A stretch of DNA of 64,000 nucleotides from Heterobilharzia americana. Lineage: Eukaryota > Platyhelminthes > Trematoda > Strigeidida > Schistosomatidae. Positions 12,830-23,900 of the stretch are shown one piece after another (within the stretch, counting starts at the first letter, position 1; the number at the start of each line of letters is the position of its first letter). The translations under genes were made by a program, and so were the position numbers. The stretch spans positions 47,482,934-47,546,933 of the forward strand of contig OX104127.1 of NCBI GenBank assembly GCA_944470555.2. The letters run 5' to 3'. The notes beneath the pieces are model-generated. The model was not told where the DNA came from and made no database searches. It saw only the letters and a program-made list of their open reading frames with translations.

Positions 12830-14391
12830 GGGGTTTCATAGAGTCCAGGCTTGATTGTGCATCTTGTCTGTTGACAGTGATGGTGACTTCGGCAGTGGGC
12901 GGTGCTGCCATTTGCTGTTGTCGCAGTGTCTTGGGCCTGCTTTCACAGCAGCGAACATTCCCACTGATGTTATCTTTTACTGTGTACCAAGTTTGCAGTA
13001 CGCTGGTTAAAAGTTCTTGACAGCCGAAGTTAATAGCCATCAACCGGGTGCCGTTGTCGTCGTCAAATGTGAGGGACATGGCGGTCTGCAGACCGCCGCC
13101 GCTGCTATCCCATCTAGCCCCACCCTCTCTGACAACCACTGCCATTGCTGGACGTCGTGAGCATACTTCTCTACGACTGTACCGGTTGTCAGTTCTGGTA
13201 TGCCGTGGACAACCATAGTTGTTGGTTTAAGCGCTTGGGGCACCTCGGGAGATACTTTTCTTGCTGACCAAGGACGGTCTGGTCTGGCTCTAATGCTGGA
13301 TGACCCGTTGATCACTAGTGTTGTGACATCAGCAAGAATCCTTCCGCTTCTTTAGCAGAGCTTAGGATAACTCTCATTGGCGGAGGCTTTCCCTGAGGTG
13401 AGTAGTTGCCTTTGTAGAGCCTGCACAGTTTTGCTTCTAGGCCACCCAGTCCTAGTGTGGTGCATACGGTTTCCCACTGCTGCTTGTCAAACGATTCTCC
13501 GTTCTCAAGGAGACTATCATGACACACAGGGACGTTAAACAAGATGATGGAGTTCTACCTGTCATCAGCTTCTCTATTTTCGTGTGCTGTGGGAAGGGTG
13601 CACCTTCTTTTCCACTACCACCCATTTTTCCCGTTGCACAGTGGGTTGAGCTTCTAAAGTGGCTTCAGGGTTAGGGACGAATGTAGTTGGTCGCGTACCC
13701 GGTCGTCGTTTTGGTCTTTTGGGACTATTCACCGGTGTGACCTGCCGGGTACAGTGCTGACACTCTTGCTGCTTGGGCCTAGGGTAGTGGTCTGTGTGGG
13801 TGCCGGCATCACAGTAGTCACTGCGATGTCTTTTACGACCTCCATCAGCGAGCCTTTAGAAGAGAGTGGCCTTATACAACACTGTGGGCAGATGTACCAG
13901 AACCACGTGCATAGGTAGCGCGCCATGAAGGTGTCATATTGGTCTGGTATGTCCTCGTCACACTGACTGTGCACCCACTTATTGCAGATGTTAAACTCAA
14001 GGGCAGCATCCCTGTTGGCCACGGTGAGACCACATGTATGACAGTCGTCAGCCTGACTAGAAGGTTTAGTTAACGACTTTCTTTTTCTTCTCTTTCATCT
14101 CTCAGTGGTGGCCTTCACAGGTAGACTAGGGTTTAGGCTGGTGGCACCAGAAAGACATGCTCGTTGATGAACCACAGCACAAAGGTTCACTGGGACAGGA
14201 ATTCGACTTTTCCCAGGAGGTGGTTGTTGCAACTGTCCTCCCAAGGTCGACCCGTGATCTTTTGCGGCGGCACTAAGCTTTTTGCCTCTGGCTCTCGTTA
14301 CTACCACTGATGGGAATGTATGTAGCTGGGGTGAGGCTTTGCCTGAGACGTTCCTGACACCAGATTTAGTTAGGAATCGATTACTACTCAT
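12830..14391 (-). pseudogene. Family A ORF1 (PHD-type finger and RRM-like region), broken
   Basis: Probable ATG at 14389-14391. A basic N-terminal part is followed by a Cys/His cluster encoded about 14045-13870: CHTCG, then ICNKWVHSQCDE, then ICPQC, the layout of a PHD-type zinc finger. Further down, 13542-13315 reads FNVPV near its start and continues into a segment with a YKGNY/MRVILSS pattern resembling the RRM-like fold of non-LTR ORF1 proteins. The frame is broken in several places. In CR1 elements such an ORF1 protein is thought to bind the element RNA; here the role is inferred from position and motifs. Confidence 0.6.
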
Positions 14392-14715
14392 TTCTAGTGG
14401 TGATTAAGGAGATGTAAATGAGATACACAGATGGTTGTACCAAGCGAAACGTAGGAAAGCAATGATAGATGAAGTAAGCTGTCAACCTTACCTAGGATTG
14501 CCAAGTTGTACGACACGGAAGAATGCCCAAAGCTTCCCACGGGTCCAAGGTATAAGATCGAATTAGATAAGTAGCTCTGCAGCTGCAGCAACCTGATCTA
14601 TAGCAGTTGATCGAGGCAGTTAGACCTACCGCACAGTTGTCCTTTTGGAGGGTGATAGTATTGACCGACTGAAGGCTGTACGTCCTGTAGCAAAACGTTT
14701 TTCCAGTGAAATTGT

Positions 14716-14810
14716 AACTTTCGTAGAGGAAATATCCAATTGGGAAGGCTTATGTATAGTTATTTCCGAGTAGAATACAGACGAGACAAAACACATCAGT
14801 ATTCAAAGAG
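14716..14810 (+). repeat. 95-bp dispersed repeat, copy 1
   Basis: Shares a nearly colinear 95-bp block with 16841-16935, differing at few positions, mostly transitions. It ends exactly where the B1 element begins. The block has no open frame, no recognisable tRNA-type promoter and no hammerhead ribozyme core that I can identify. Its origin is unknown; it could be a SINE-like fragment or part of a longer repeat. Confidence 0.7.
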
Positions 14811-15815
14811 CCTCTCCTTTTTCTAATATACATAAACGACTTGCCTCAACGGGTCTCTTCCAAAGTCCTTCTTTCTGCCGAGGACGTGAGACTCTGGAAG
14901 AAAATTAAAAGTGAAGAAGACAGTGTTTCTCTACAGGAAGACTTAACTCGACATCACAGTTGGGTAGTCAACAATGAGCTTGAATTTAATCCTGAGAAAT
15001 GCAAGGTAATACACGTAAAATATGATGCATCTCGTGCATATAGCCTCAACGGCATGGAACTTGAAGCGTCACTGACGGAAAAGGATTTGGGAGTGTTGGT
15101 CCCCCAGGACTTAAAATCCTATGCCAACTGTGACAGAAACGCACCTCGTGGGAACTTGGCGTCGGTAACTCTTAGACGAATTTTCGGGCGATTCGATCGT
15201 AGATGCTCCCAGCAAAGTTTCAACAGCTTCATACGGCCTCAGCCGGAGTTCGGGACCATCGTCCTTCCCCCTTATCTCCAGAAGGACAAACTGAGCCTGG
15301 AACGCATCCAGAGGCGTTCGACAAAATCTGTTCAAGGACTCAGGTCTAAAACATTTGGTGAACGGCTGGTTGCGCTGGATCTGTATCCTCCGGAATACAG
15401 AAGGCTGAGAGGAGACTTGATAATGACCTACAACATTCTGAGCACGCCTGGCCACCCACCCGACACTTATTAAATCTTACCTGCAACGCTAATCTTAGAG
15501 GACATGCACAGAAACTAAGCCTGGGACGTAGTGAGCTGGATGTCAGGCACAACTTCTATTCCCCAAGAGTTGTAAAACACTGGAATGCTCTTCCTGAGGA
15601 TGTGATCCAGGCTACTTCATCTGAATCTTTTAAACGCCGGCTGGGTACCCACTTGATGTGTGTCACATTTTAATCGCCACTTTTTCACCTTTCTTTACTT
15701 GTACAACAGGATAACAACCAAAAGGAGTAGTGATCCACGGACTGTGGACGCGGAAGCCAGTTAAGCGAAAGCTTCTTCTATTCCTTCAACAACCATTTGA
15801 ACCATTTGAGCACCG
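14810..15815 (+). mobile_element. Family B (CR1-like) 3' fragment (B1)
   Basis: 5'-truncated element containing the second half of the RT and the C-terminal region. 14841-15473 encodes the same protein stretch as B2 (28307-29275, opposite strand), including the altered catalytic box SAED and the KSVQGLRSK region. A one-base deletion in a C run near 15465 breaks the frame compared with B2. The 3' end carries the family tail GCGAAAGCTTCTTC followed by imperfect copies of an ACCATTTGA unit. It is dead as a gene. Confidence 0.85.
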
Positions 15816-15999
15816 ACCTCCAAACGAGGAGAGCTTTCCCAATAATATGTAGCAACATTGATTACTCACAGCAACAGTATTCACAGGGATCAGCATACGT
15901 CATCTGACGTTTCATTCTTGTTTATGAAAATTCGAATTGTAAACTATTGGGCATTGAGAAGAGTCTGACGCGCAAGTAATAAAGTTTCCTCCACAAAGC

Positions 16000-16825
16000 A
16001 TGGGTAAGAAAGTGAAAACAGGAAAGGCTAGGAAAGATAGGTTCTACTTCCTTGCCAAAGAGATAGGTAAATGCGTGTCATTAGTCTCTTATTTGATAAT
16101 ATTCAGGGTTCAGATCGAGAGCGGCATTTAAGTTGATTCAGTTAAACCGTCGCTTCAAATTTCTGAATTCGTCGAAAGTGTTAATTGACTTATGTGCTGC
16201 TCCTGGAGGTTGGCTGCAAGTAGCAGCCAAGGAAATGCCCGTTGCCAGTCACATTATTGGTGTCGATCTTGTACCCATTCTGCCTATCCCGAAAGTCAAG
16301 ACGTTTATTGCTGATATAACTTCTGATAAATGCAAGCAGGTCCGTTCACACTTTACTTTTATGCTGTTAGATTTTAAGGAGTGAGCTAAATGGGTTGAAG
16401 GCAGATGTTGTTTTGCATGATGGTGCTCCGAATGTTGGAACTTCATGGTCCATTGATGAGTACGGTCAAGGTTTGCATTGCTTAACAACTTAACCCATAC
16501 AGCTATTCTCTGTCTTAATTCATTTGCGATCGCCACCGATTTTCTGCGTAGAGGGGGTTGGTTTGTGACCAAAGTTTTCAGAAGTCGAGATTATGAACCA
16601 CTTAAGTGGATACTATCTCAATTTTTCCGAACGGTTCGTGCAATGAAGCCTGAAGCTTCTCGACTTGAGTCAGCAGAAATCTTCCTTGTTGGGCAGTTTT
16701 ATCTTGCTCCGGCGCGTATTGACCCTAAGTTCCTGGATGCGAAGCATGTTTTTGGTGAAGTTGATGCACCAAAAAACCGTGCTACTTTGGTATCGTCATT
16801 CTTGAGGGACAGTCGGAAGAAGTAG
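16000..16825 (+). CDS. FTSJ3: SPB1/FTSJ3-type rRNA 2'-O-methyltransferase domain, four exons
   Basis: SAM-dependent 2'-O-ribose methyltransferase of the RrmJ/FtsJ family; Spb1/FTSJ3 act in the nucleolus on pre-rRNA for large-subunit maturation (established). Exons 16000-16066, 16107-16339, 16371-16470 and 16503-16825; introns of 40, 31 and 32 bp, all GT-AG. Product of 240 residues: basic start [16 protein letters not shown]-binding DLCAAPGGW at 50-58, and catalytic tetrad Lys31 (AAFK), Asp117 (LHDGAP), Lys157 (VTKVFRS) and Glu192 (ESAEIF). Sequence style fits the Spb1/FTSJ3 branch, not FTSJ1 or FTSJ2. The family is usually over 800 residues. Here the frame stops right after the domain, at GAAGAAGTAG. 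That GTAGAT could instead be a splice donor to distant exons, but no further domain is visible to the window end. Confidence 0.85.
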
Positions 16826-16840
16826 ATCTACCTTTTACGG

Positions 16841-16935
16841 TCTTTCGTGGAGAAAATATCCAATTGGGAAGGCTTATATATAGTTATTTCCGAGTAGAGT
16901 ACAGACGAGACAAAACACGTCAGTGTTCGAAGAGC
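16841..16935 (+). repeat. 95-bp dispersed repeat, copy 2
   Basis: Second copy of the block at 14716-14810, same orientation, starting 15 bases after the methyltransferase stop codon. Sequence beyond 16935 does not match what follows copy 1, where the B1 element begins. The two copies flank the methyltransferase gene. Confidence 0.7.
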
Positions 16936-17390
16936 GCGGGATGTCGTTCGATTGTATGGATACTGACTTATTCCTGAAATCATTGAAATAAGTTACCGTC
17001 GGTCAATAAAGCTACGAACATAAGAATTAGTGTTGAAATAGACGTTTATCCGACGAAACACGGTTTTGCAGATGGGTCTATGACGTCAACTACTCACAAC
17101 GCAAAACACCGAATATTGCGCCATTTGATGCGAAAAAAAGAATTGTGAGTAGGAATGATTTAAACTCAGAACGATACGCATGTGCTGTAAAGCGGTATTT
17201 TCCTGCTATTTTCATGACATTTAGACACTTGATATCACGAGAGTGTTTAATGCCATCTCTCCGTACCATTCAAAACTGCTCAAACCTTCCGTTTCCCTGC
17301 AATTATCAATTTGATGATGCCTGTAAACTGACTTCTCTCATGTTGAATTCATAACCGGAGAATAAAGATATTTACTTGTTTATTTGGTAC
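16936..17390. other. Non-coding stretch with a possible polyadenylation signal
   Basis: No gene recognised. An AATAAA lies near 17362 followed by a T-rich stretch, which could serve as a poly(A) signal for the methyltransferase gene if it truly ends at 16825. The small open frame at 17145-17354 has no recognised features. Confidence 0.35.
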
Positions 17391-20200
17391 TTGATTCCGT
17401 TTCCAACGTAACAGCTTCTAGTAGAGTAACGTCGTTAGTGCAAGTACAACCAGGGAGCTGGGTTTGACTCAATGATATGCTATCCATGAGAGGAAAAAAC
17501 AACGGTGAACCCGGAAATGCGTCTTAAGATGCTACAGATGATGATGTTCTCTGAGTCTAGAAGACCCTGTTGGCCCCATACCGAATGCTTTGACCTCTTT
17601 ATGGTCCTCAGGCTGCAAAGGCACCTGATCCCTGGTTACCTTCCTTGACAAGTTGCGAGTGAGAACAGCATATGAGGCTGTGCCGAAGAACTGCAAAATC
17701 CAGGAAAACCATATGAACAGGGACCTGGAGGTTGCAGCATGTCGTCCAGTTGTCACCGACTGCAATGGAGTTTGGAGTGAAGGACTCACTCCTTCGGAAA
17801 CGGCGCCAAGCGCCACTTAGTACTCTCATTTTACCCGAGCTCACTCTGACATGATCGCCTACCATATTCCTCACTAACTTTGATGGAACCTATAGAAGTG
17901 ATATGAGTCGATAGCACATTGAGTTCTGCCTGCCTCCCTCCTTGAATAAAGGGGAGAGAATTGCATCCTTTCGCTCTCTCGGAAGTATGTGTTTGTCTAG
18001 GGAGTGGTGGAACAGGTTAATGACTGAACCACATAAGGCAGTCGCGCACTGTTGCAACATGGATGGTCATATGTCATCACACCCTGGTGATTGTCTTACG
18101 TGGGGCCTTGGCCGCTCTTTGAGGACCGTGGAAGAGGCGACCTTTATTCCATGAAACTTTTGTATTAGGCAGTGCCTAAGGTTGCATGGACAGTTGACAA
18201 CTTTGGTTGGGCGATGGATGTTTGGTTGTGTGGAAGGTGGAGCTGCGGGTGTTGATCATCTCCAGTCAAGGGAGGTTTTTGACGTTTGGACGTTTAGTAA
18301 TGCAAGCTAATTGCCTGGCAGTTTTTGGCTTCGCCATGGTCGCCGGAGCTCGCCTGAAGCCTGATGTGGAACGACCTTGCGTCCTTTTTTCATCCAGACG
18401 TCACATAGATTCCTTAGAGCCATACATACGCCACGGCCCGACTCATTCTTGGGAGGCCACTATTTATGCCATGCATTCAGTGGGCACTGAGCAGCTAGTT
18501 TATCTACAGGGCTTGCTCCTTGTGTATTGCTGGCACTACAGGTGTATTTTTAGAGGTAGCCACCTCAGTAGTGCTCCTTGCTACTTGATAGTGGTGGTCA
18601 GTCATTAAGGAACTCCACTCCTGGGCATCGTACCGTCGACAGGCTTTGGCTCATCGCCATTCAGTTTGTCTTGTTGTGGCAAAGGCTTGGGTAGGATTCC
18701 CCCCTATGACAGCTGTTCACTGACTTCCGGACCAATCCCTAAAATCCAGTAGTGGCTGCCACTGAGAAACGTGTGAACTCCCAGCTGACGGATCATCAGC
18801 AGTAAGGGGATAGTCCAGTTTTGATGACTCACTGTGCGCACAGCAAGCGTCACCGCGAGTCTTTTCAGATGGGCCAGCTTTTTCTATGGCTTTGACTGGG
18901 TTTTGGTTGAACATCGCTCCATCTCGCCCCAGCTTGAGAGTTGGGGTGCTAAGATCATCCGCTAAGATAATCTGATCATACCCTACAGCCAACAATGTGG
19001 ATATTGCTTGTAGCAGTCGTCAGTCCTGTTTTCGGTTGCTGGCAGTTCAGCAGACACCCCGTTGCGGGTGCTCAAGGTTTTTGACTTTGAAGTGACACCA
19101 GACGCGTCACAGGAGCTCCATCAGTGCAGTTTCAATAGCTACTTCATCTTTCAAACGGTCGCTAATAAACGCAAACCTACCTCCTCCATCTTTGCGTTGT
19201 CTATCTCTGTTGTATGAACACTTACTGCACGTAGTCGCTCCAACCTGGCTAACAACCAAAGACAAATGAGCTTCTGCCGGGATTGCGATTTTCAGAATAG
19301 TAAAGAAACAGAGGGTTGGTTCAATCTCTTATCTCCAACCCCCCTGACGTAGCTGTAACGACACTTGGGGGTACTCCTCACGACGCAAGGTGTTTCAGTG
19401 GTGGAGGACTGTGAAGTGCAGTGTGTGGTGTTTGCCGGCGTTTGAGTGATTACTAAGGAATCATTCGTGGCCTCTTAGATGGGGTCTGCAGCCGGAAGTG
19501 GTCTCATTCAGCGCTGTGGACAGACGTACCAGGATCCTGTGTGTGAGTGGTCCATCATTAAGTCGTATCATTTGCATTTTATAACCTTCGCGTACCGGCA
19601 ATGTACCCACTCGTTACAGATATTATGCGCGAATGCTGCGTCACATTCAGTCGTAGAAGGAGCCAGAAGAGAGGGTGGTGACTGGTATGCTGTGAGGGAC
19701 GCGCGTCTGAATTTTCGGTCTACTGGCATGCCTGATCGTTTCACTATTTTATAGCCCAGGCTGCAGGCTAGGGTTCTCCGAGTCAGTCTTACGCCCCTTG
19801 GCTCAAGTTCCAAGCACTGCTGAGCAGGGGACGATCAGTAACTGTGGTGAAGTTACATCCGGGATACATTTAAGCCACATTTTACTAGCCAACTGCAGCT
19901 ACGCTTGTCAGCATGTTTATGGAAAAAACAAATGGGGATAAAGTAAAAGCATGAGCCATTTAGTAGGTGGATAGTTCACGATTATTAAAAGTAAGTTATC
20001 GACTTTACCTCGGATTGTCTAGTTTGACGACTCTAATTATCGCCGTAAGGTAAACACAGGTTCTGAGTGTGTCCATGACTGGGATATTTGATAGTGCAGA
20101 TGCAGCGACCTGAGACATGGCAGTCCGTTGAGGCAGCTCGCCTTTTACACAAGTGCCCGTTTGGAAAGTAGTGGTAATGACGACGTAAGGAATTTGCATC
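17390..20200 (-). mobile_element. Decayed family A element (A3)
   Basis: Minus-strand similarity to A1 along its length. 5' UTR-like sequence at 20000-20200; a PHD-finger remnant (NICNEWVHC) near 19620-19590; an endonuclease piece (YDQIILADDLSTPTLKLG) at about 18980-18930; RT linker and RT fragments down to about 17390, including VPVHMVFLDF near 17710. Almost every block is frame-shifted, so this copy is much older than A1 and A2. The 3' UTR is missing, so it lacks both complete ends. Confidence 0.75.
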
Positions 20201-20229
20201 ATGCAATTAATTTGTTTCAAACCGTTGGG

Positions 20230-20700
20230 TTAGAAGATGAAAGCCCTAAGTGAATAGCCGCAAGTATGGTTTGTTCAGAGCTGCATACAGAAAGCGACAA
20301 TACTCAACGAGATTGCCCGTTTCAGTTGTCAACTCGACCCCAGCAGACATAAACATCGATAACTGGTTCGTTGTACTTATTTACTACTCAGTGGTAGAAG
20401 GGTATAAGCTTGTTGCTGGACAGAAAATGTGCATTTGTTAAAATGTGCCAACGAAAAAATTCTTTAACTTTGTAACCATGTGATGTGGAATCAGCAGGTC
20501 AACTTAACATGGCAGTATGCAGAAAGAAGCCAGTGTTACAGCATCTATATTCAGTTATTCAAGTACACAAAAGATATGAAGGTTGGAATCAGTGTCAAAA
20601 ATCTTAGGCACACTGGCCTTTGCTTTTAATGTTATTTTAGCAGGTTTTCAATTTATCATCGCCATTCTTCTGCCCTGAATACTGTTTGGAAAGAGTCTTA
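20230..20700. other. Non-coding stretch, nothing recognised
   Basis: Short gap between A3 and B3 remnants. No open frame or repeat that I can assign. Confidence 0.4.
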
Positions 20701-20729
20701 CTCAGGTAACAGCAGAATACCACGTCTGA

Positions 20730-22660
20730 CCCACGGAATCAGGACAAGCTATGTTAACCACACTTTAGTGGTGAGACAGAAACATGCCCAGTAATGACAG
20801 GGCGGCTGGTAAAAGGTGGAGGCAGCGCTTTACACCAGCTTTTCGCCTGCAGCTCGCCAAATCCACATTAGAGAACTGGACTGGTTAGAGGATTTCATCT
20901 GGAGCTGCACGGAGCTGTCCTAGACTACAACTTGCTTCGTAGGAGTAATTTATCGGAAGCCATTGGGTGATGTACAGGATGGCGATCAAATAGCGGAGGT
21001 AATCAGCTGGTCTCCTAACATGGGTACGCATACACTAATTTAGATAGGCTGTGACCCTCAGTAGGTGTTCTATGGAGATCATAACTTTGGCAGGAATTAT
21101 GGTTGGATCGAGGCCAGATTCTTCAGTCTGATGGAGAGACTGGGGTCTGCAGAAAATTCTGAGAACGGTGTGGTGGTAAATGGAATCTCAAGCTCCGTCT
21201 CGCCTAGTCTACATCTTCACGGGTGAGAAATCCTCATCTGAGAGACTAGCAATCCTGCCTCCTCTGGGCAGTAGTAAACGCCTGGCCACTGGGTTCCAGT
21301 GTATCTGCGGGGGCCTGTCGACGACTGACGCACAATAGACAGGCTGGAAGCAACAGTCGAATAGCTGAGCTCCTAGATGACCAGTATTTGGAAATCTTTT
21401 CGTCGTCGCCCACTTGCTCAGCAGTCTATGAATAGCCCATCAATGAAGTAGGACTTTCGGTCACTGATTTGGAGGTTAGGCCAGTACGGCTCAAACTCAC
21501 TGCTGACAACAGACACCTCCACAGGACCCGATAATATAAGCATGGCGGTACTTCGGGAGGGGCACTAATATTAGCCAAGCCTCTAGGTAAGTTATTCCCG
21601 GAATCTCTAAGTTAAGAGGAAGTACCCAATCCTTGAAGGCTGGGTCACATAACCCCAAACTTCAAAAGAGATTAAGGAAATAACTCGAAGAAATTCGGGC
21701 AGATGATGTTGCAAACCCTACCCTCCAACACAGTGTAAGCGTTAACCTATGATATACTGATGCACAACCGCATGGTGATTATCTTCTTTACTCCTCAGCA
21801 AAACGGATTTAGAAAAAGGGCTCCCGCAATGATAATTTACTCGCTGCGGTAGATTGATGGACCAGTACAGTTGACCGCCGAGACGGATTTGGAGCTGTTT
21901 GCTGGAGTGTTTGATCCGGTTAATCCCGACTACCTTAATGACAAATTAAAATAAACCGTGATCAGATCACTTGCTGACTGGCTGTCCTCATATCTACGAG
22001 GTCGTCCGTTTAGAGTTCGAGTGAGTTTCTTTGTGTCTGAAGAAACGGAATGTCGTGATAGAATTCCTCAGGGTTCGGTAACATGGCCTCTAGTTTTTCT
22101 GATGTGCACGAACGCCCAGTCTGAACAGGTTTCTGTCAAAATCCTTCGTTCCACGGGTGACGCGAAACTATGTGGAGGGATCAAGAGTGAGGAAGATAGC
22201 GTTTTTCTACAAAGCGACCTGACTCATTTTCATAACTGTGTGGTCAATAGCGGACCCGCACAAATCCTGAAAAATGCAGGACGTTACGCATAAAATATGA
22301 TCCATGTCACGTATATAACCTCAAAGACATGGGACTTGGAGCGTCGGTCACACAACCTTTGTTCCCTAAGAGTTGTTAAACTCTTGAATGTTCTTCCCTC
22401 AGGCGTGATCCAGGCTGCTTCATCCGAAAGTTTCAAACGCCAGCTTGATACTTACTTGGGATGTGGGTGGGATCTACCCCGAACTAACTGAATTTTCATA
22501 TTTTAACCACCAGTGTTTGCTCTCTTTAATTGCACACAGGTTAACAACGACAGGAAGTGGCGATCCGTGGATTCTAGACGCAGAAGCGAGATAAGCGAAA
22601 GCTTCTTCGATTCCGCCAACAGCCATCTGAACCATTTGTAAAAGTTGTCTTTAAAATTTG
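20730..22660 (+). mobile_element. Decayed family B element (B3)
   Basis: Plus-strand remnants in the right order: endonuclease GVIYRKPLGDVQDGDQ near 20942-20990 (matches GVIYRKPS in B2), RT start DTSTGPDNISMAVLREG near 21510-21560, RT core with WLSSYLRGR and PQGSV at 21975-22080, and C-terminal region up to 22490. The 3' tail near 22590-22640 has the family signature GCGAAAGCTTCTTC and an ACCATTTG unit. An internal part of the RT C-terminus (between about 22290 and 22340) is missing compared with B2. Many frame breaks. Confidence 0.75.
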
Positions 22661-23460
22661 TAAAGTCGTCTCTCATCAAGCTCCCCTAGGGACTGGTTCC
22701 ACACGAACCCGACAGACACAAAGACTAATCACTAATTACTCGTACTTGTTACGTGCCCAGAAGTGCAAGACTAGGAGTAGCCATGTGAAATAGCATAGTT
22801 GATAGGGTGTGCCAACCAACCGATGCGTCCCGACTAGTCGGCTAAAGGATCGCATATGCGCAACCCAATGCAGCACGACAGTACGCCAAATGGCTTTGAT
22901 GGTCGGTCCTATGACTCCCACCAAACAAGCCCGTAAAAACTATGAGGTCCAGCATAAGTGCTAAATCTTGCCGAACCTTGGGCTACTGACTTGGGGGAGT
23001 TGTCCGCTGCTACAATCCTTAGAAACCGCTGGTGGTCAATGATATTTATTACCTGAAGTTGACACACTGAGCACAAACGCCGACTTCGATTAAAGTCTCA
23101 ACGACGGATGCTCAGACAGTGTAAGCGTGTTAGAACGAGTGAAGTTTGGGCTTTGGGTCAAAAAAGTGCCTTGTTTTGTCTTGATCATGTATGTGGATCG
23201 TGGGGATCATAAGCTGTCGGAAGCAGGTCACAGATAGAACGGAAGCTGGCCACCTGGTTTCTATCGTCTCTAAGGTCACTACCGCGTTTCAATGTGTAAA
23301 GATCGTGGAACCTACCGTTATGATTGAAGGTAAAACATGCTAAAAGTTGAAAAACAGTATGTTCAGCGACAATGAGTGACTTCGCTTCTTGCATTTATAC
23401 TGAATAAAAAAGTTGGCCAAATATAATTTCTACATTGGTGAGCCCATTTTTATCATACTC
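22661..23460 (+). other. Possible LTR or leader of the gypsy element
   Basis: No gene. A purine run (TTGGGGGAG) sits near 22990, and a late TATACTGAATAAAA-type stretch near 23397-23410. About 23432 it reads TTCTACATTGGTGAGCCC, which looks like an LTR end followed by a tRNA primer-binding site. This could be the 5' LTR of the gypsy remnant that follows, but it does not resemble the 3' LTR candidate at 27397, so the assignment is weak. Confidence 0.25.
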
Positions 23461-23559
23461 GTACGCCATTTTCATCTTGGCAACTTTTATGTATCCATAT
23501 AAAACTACTTTCCATGTCCGAACATATTGCGAAGCTTATTCTTACTAAACCGACGACGA

Positions 23560-23900
23560 ACATCATCCAACACATGTCATACTGGCCAGACAATGCAGAA
23601 ATATGTTTCTGTATGCCGAAGCAGAGTTTCAGGAACAGAGAGTCGCAGATCCACATTCTCGATTCCTTGCTGTCATACGTTCACTACCGCGGGAGTTAAA
23701 CAGGCATGTTACAGCACATATGTTCAGTCCCGAAATAAGTGATCCCTATGCACCACTGAGGAAAAGCGATCTCATAGATCACCAGCGCCTGGACAAATCC
23801 CTTCGTAACATCGAGCTTGGCAGAAACTCAGCTCCTGGAGTCATTGCACGCGTGGGAGAAGTTATGGGCACACGAGCGTTCGATAATCGCCTTTTCTGAG
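23560..23900 (+). pseudogene. Gypsy gag remnant
   Basis: The frame covering 23603-23899 encodes YAEAEFQ, then FLAVIRSLP and a PYAPLRKSDL segment, the pattern of the capsid-like gag of Ty3/gypsy elements in trematodes and arthropods (usually WFxxAEAxF, LP, NPYxxLK). The N-terminal part is in another frame (WPDNAE near 23583), so at least one frameshift separates them. No CCHC knuckle follows. Confidence 0.65.

Larger units (their letters stand above)
9212..14670 (-). mobile_element. Family A (CR1-like) non-LTR element, near full length (A1)
   Basis: Reading on the minus strand: 5' UTR (about 14670-14392), ORF1 (from 14391), APE-type endonuclease, reverse transcriptase, and a 3' UTR with a purine/pyrimidine-biased stretch near 9500-9620. 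The 5' limit is inferred from similarity to the decayed copy A3 near 20000-20200. The 3' limit (about 9212-9220) is where similarity to copy A2 (34058-37012, opposite strand) ends. Several frame breaks make it non-autonomous as it stands. CR1-clade membership is inferred from the PHD-bearing ORF1 plus APE-RT layout. Confidence 0.85.

Noticed and set aside
14716..16935. Hammerhead ribozyme (as in schistosome Sm-alpha retroposons) in the 95-bp repeat
   Set aside because: No CUGANGA plus GAAA core with pairing stems could be identified; GACGAGAC alone is not enough.
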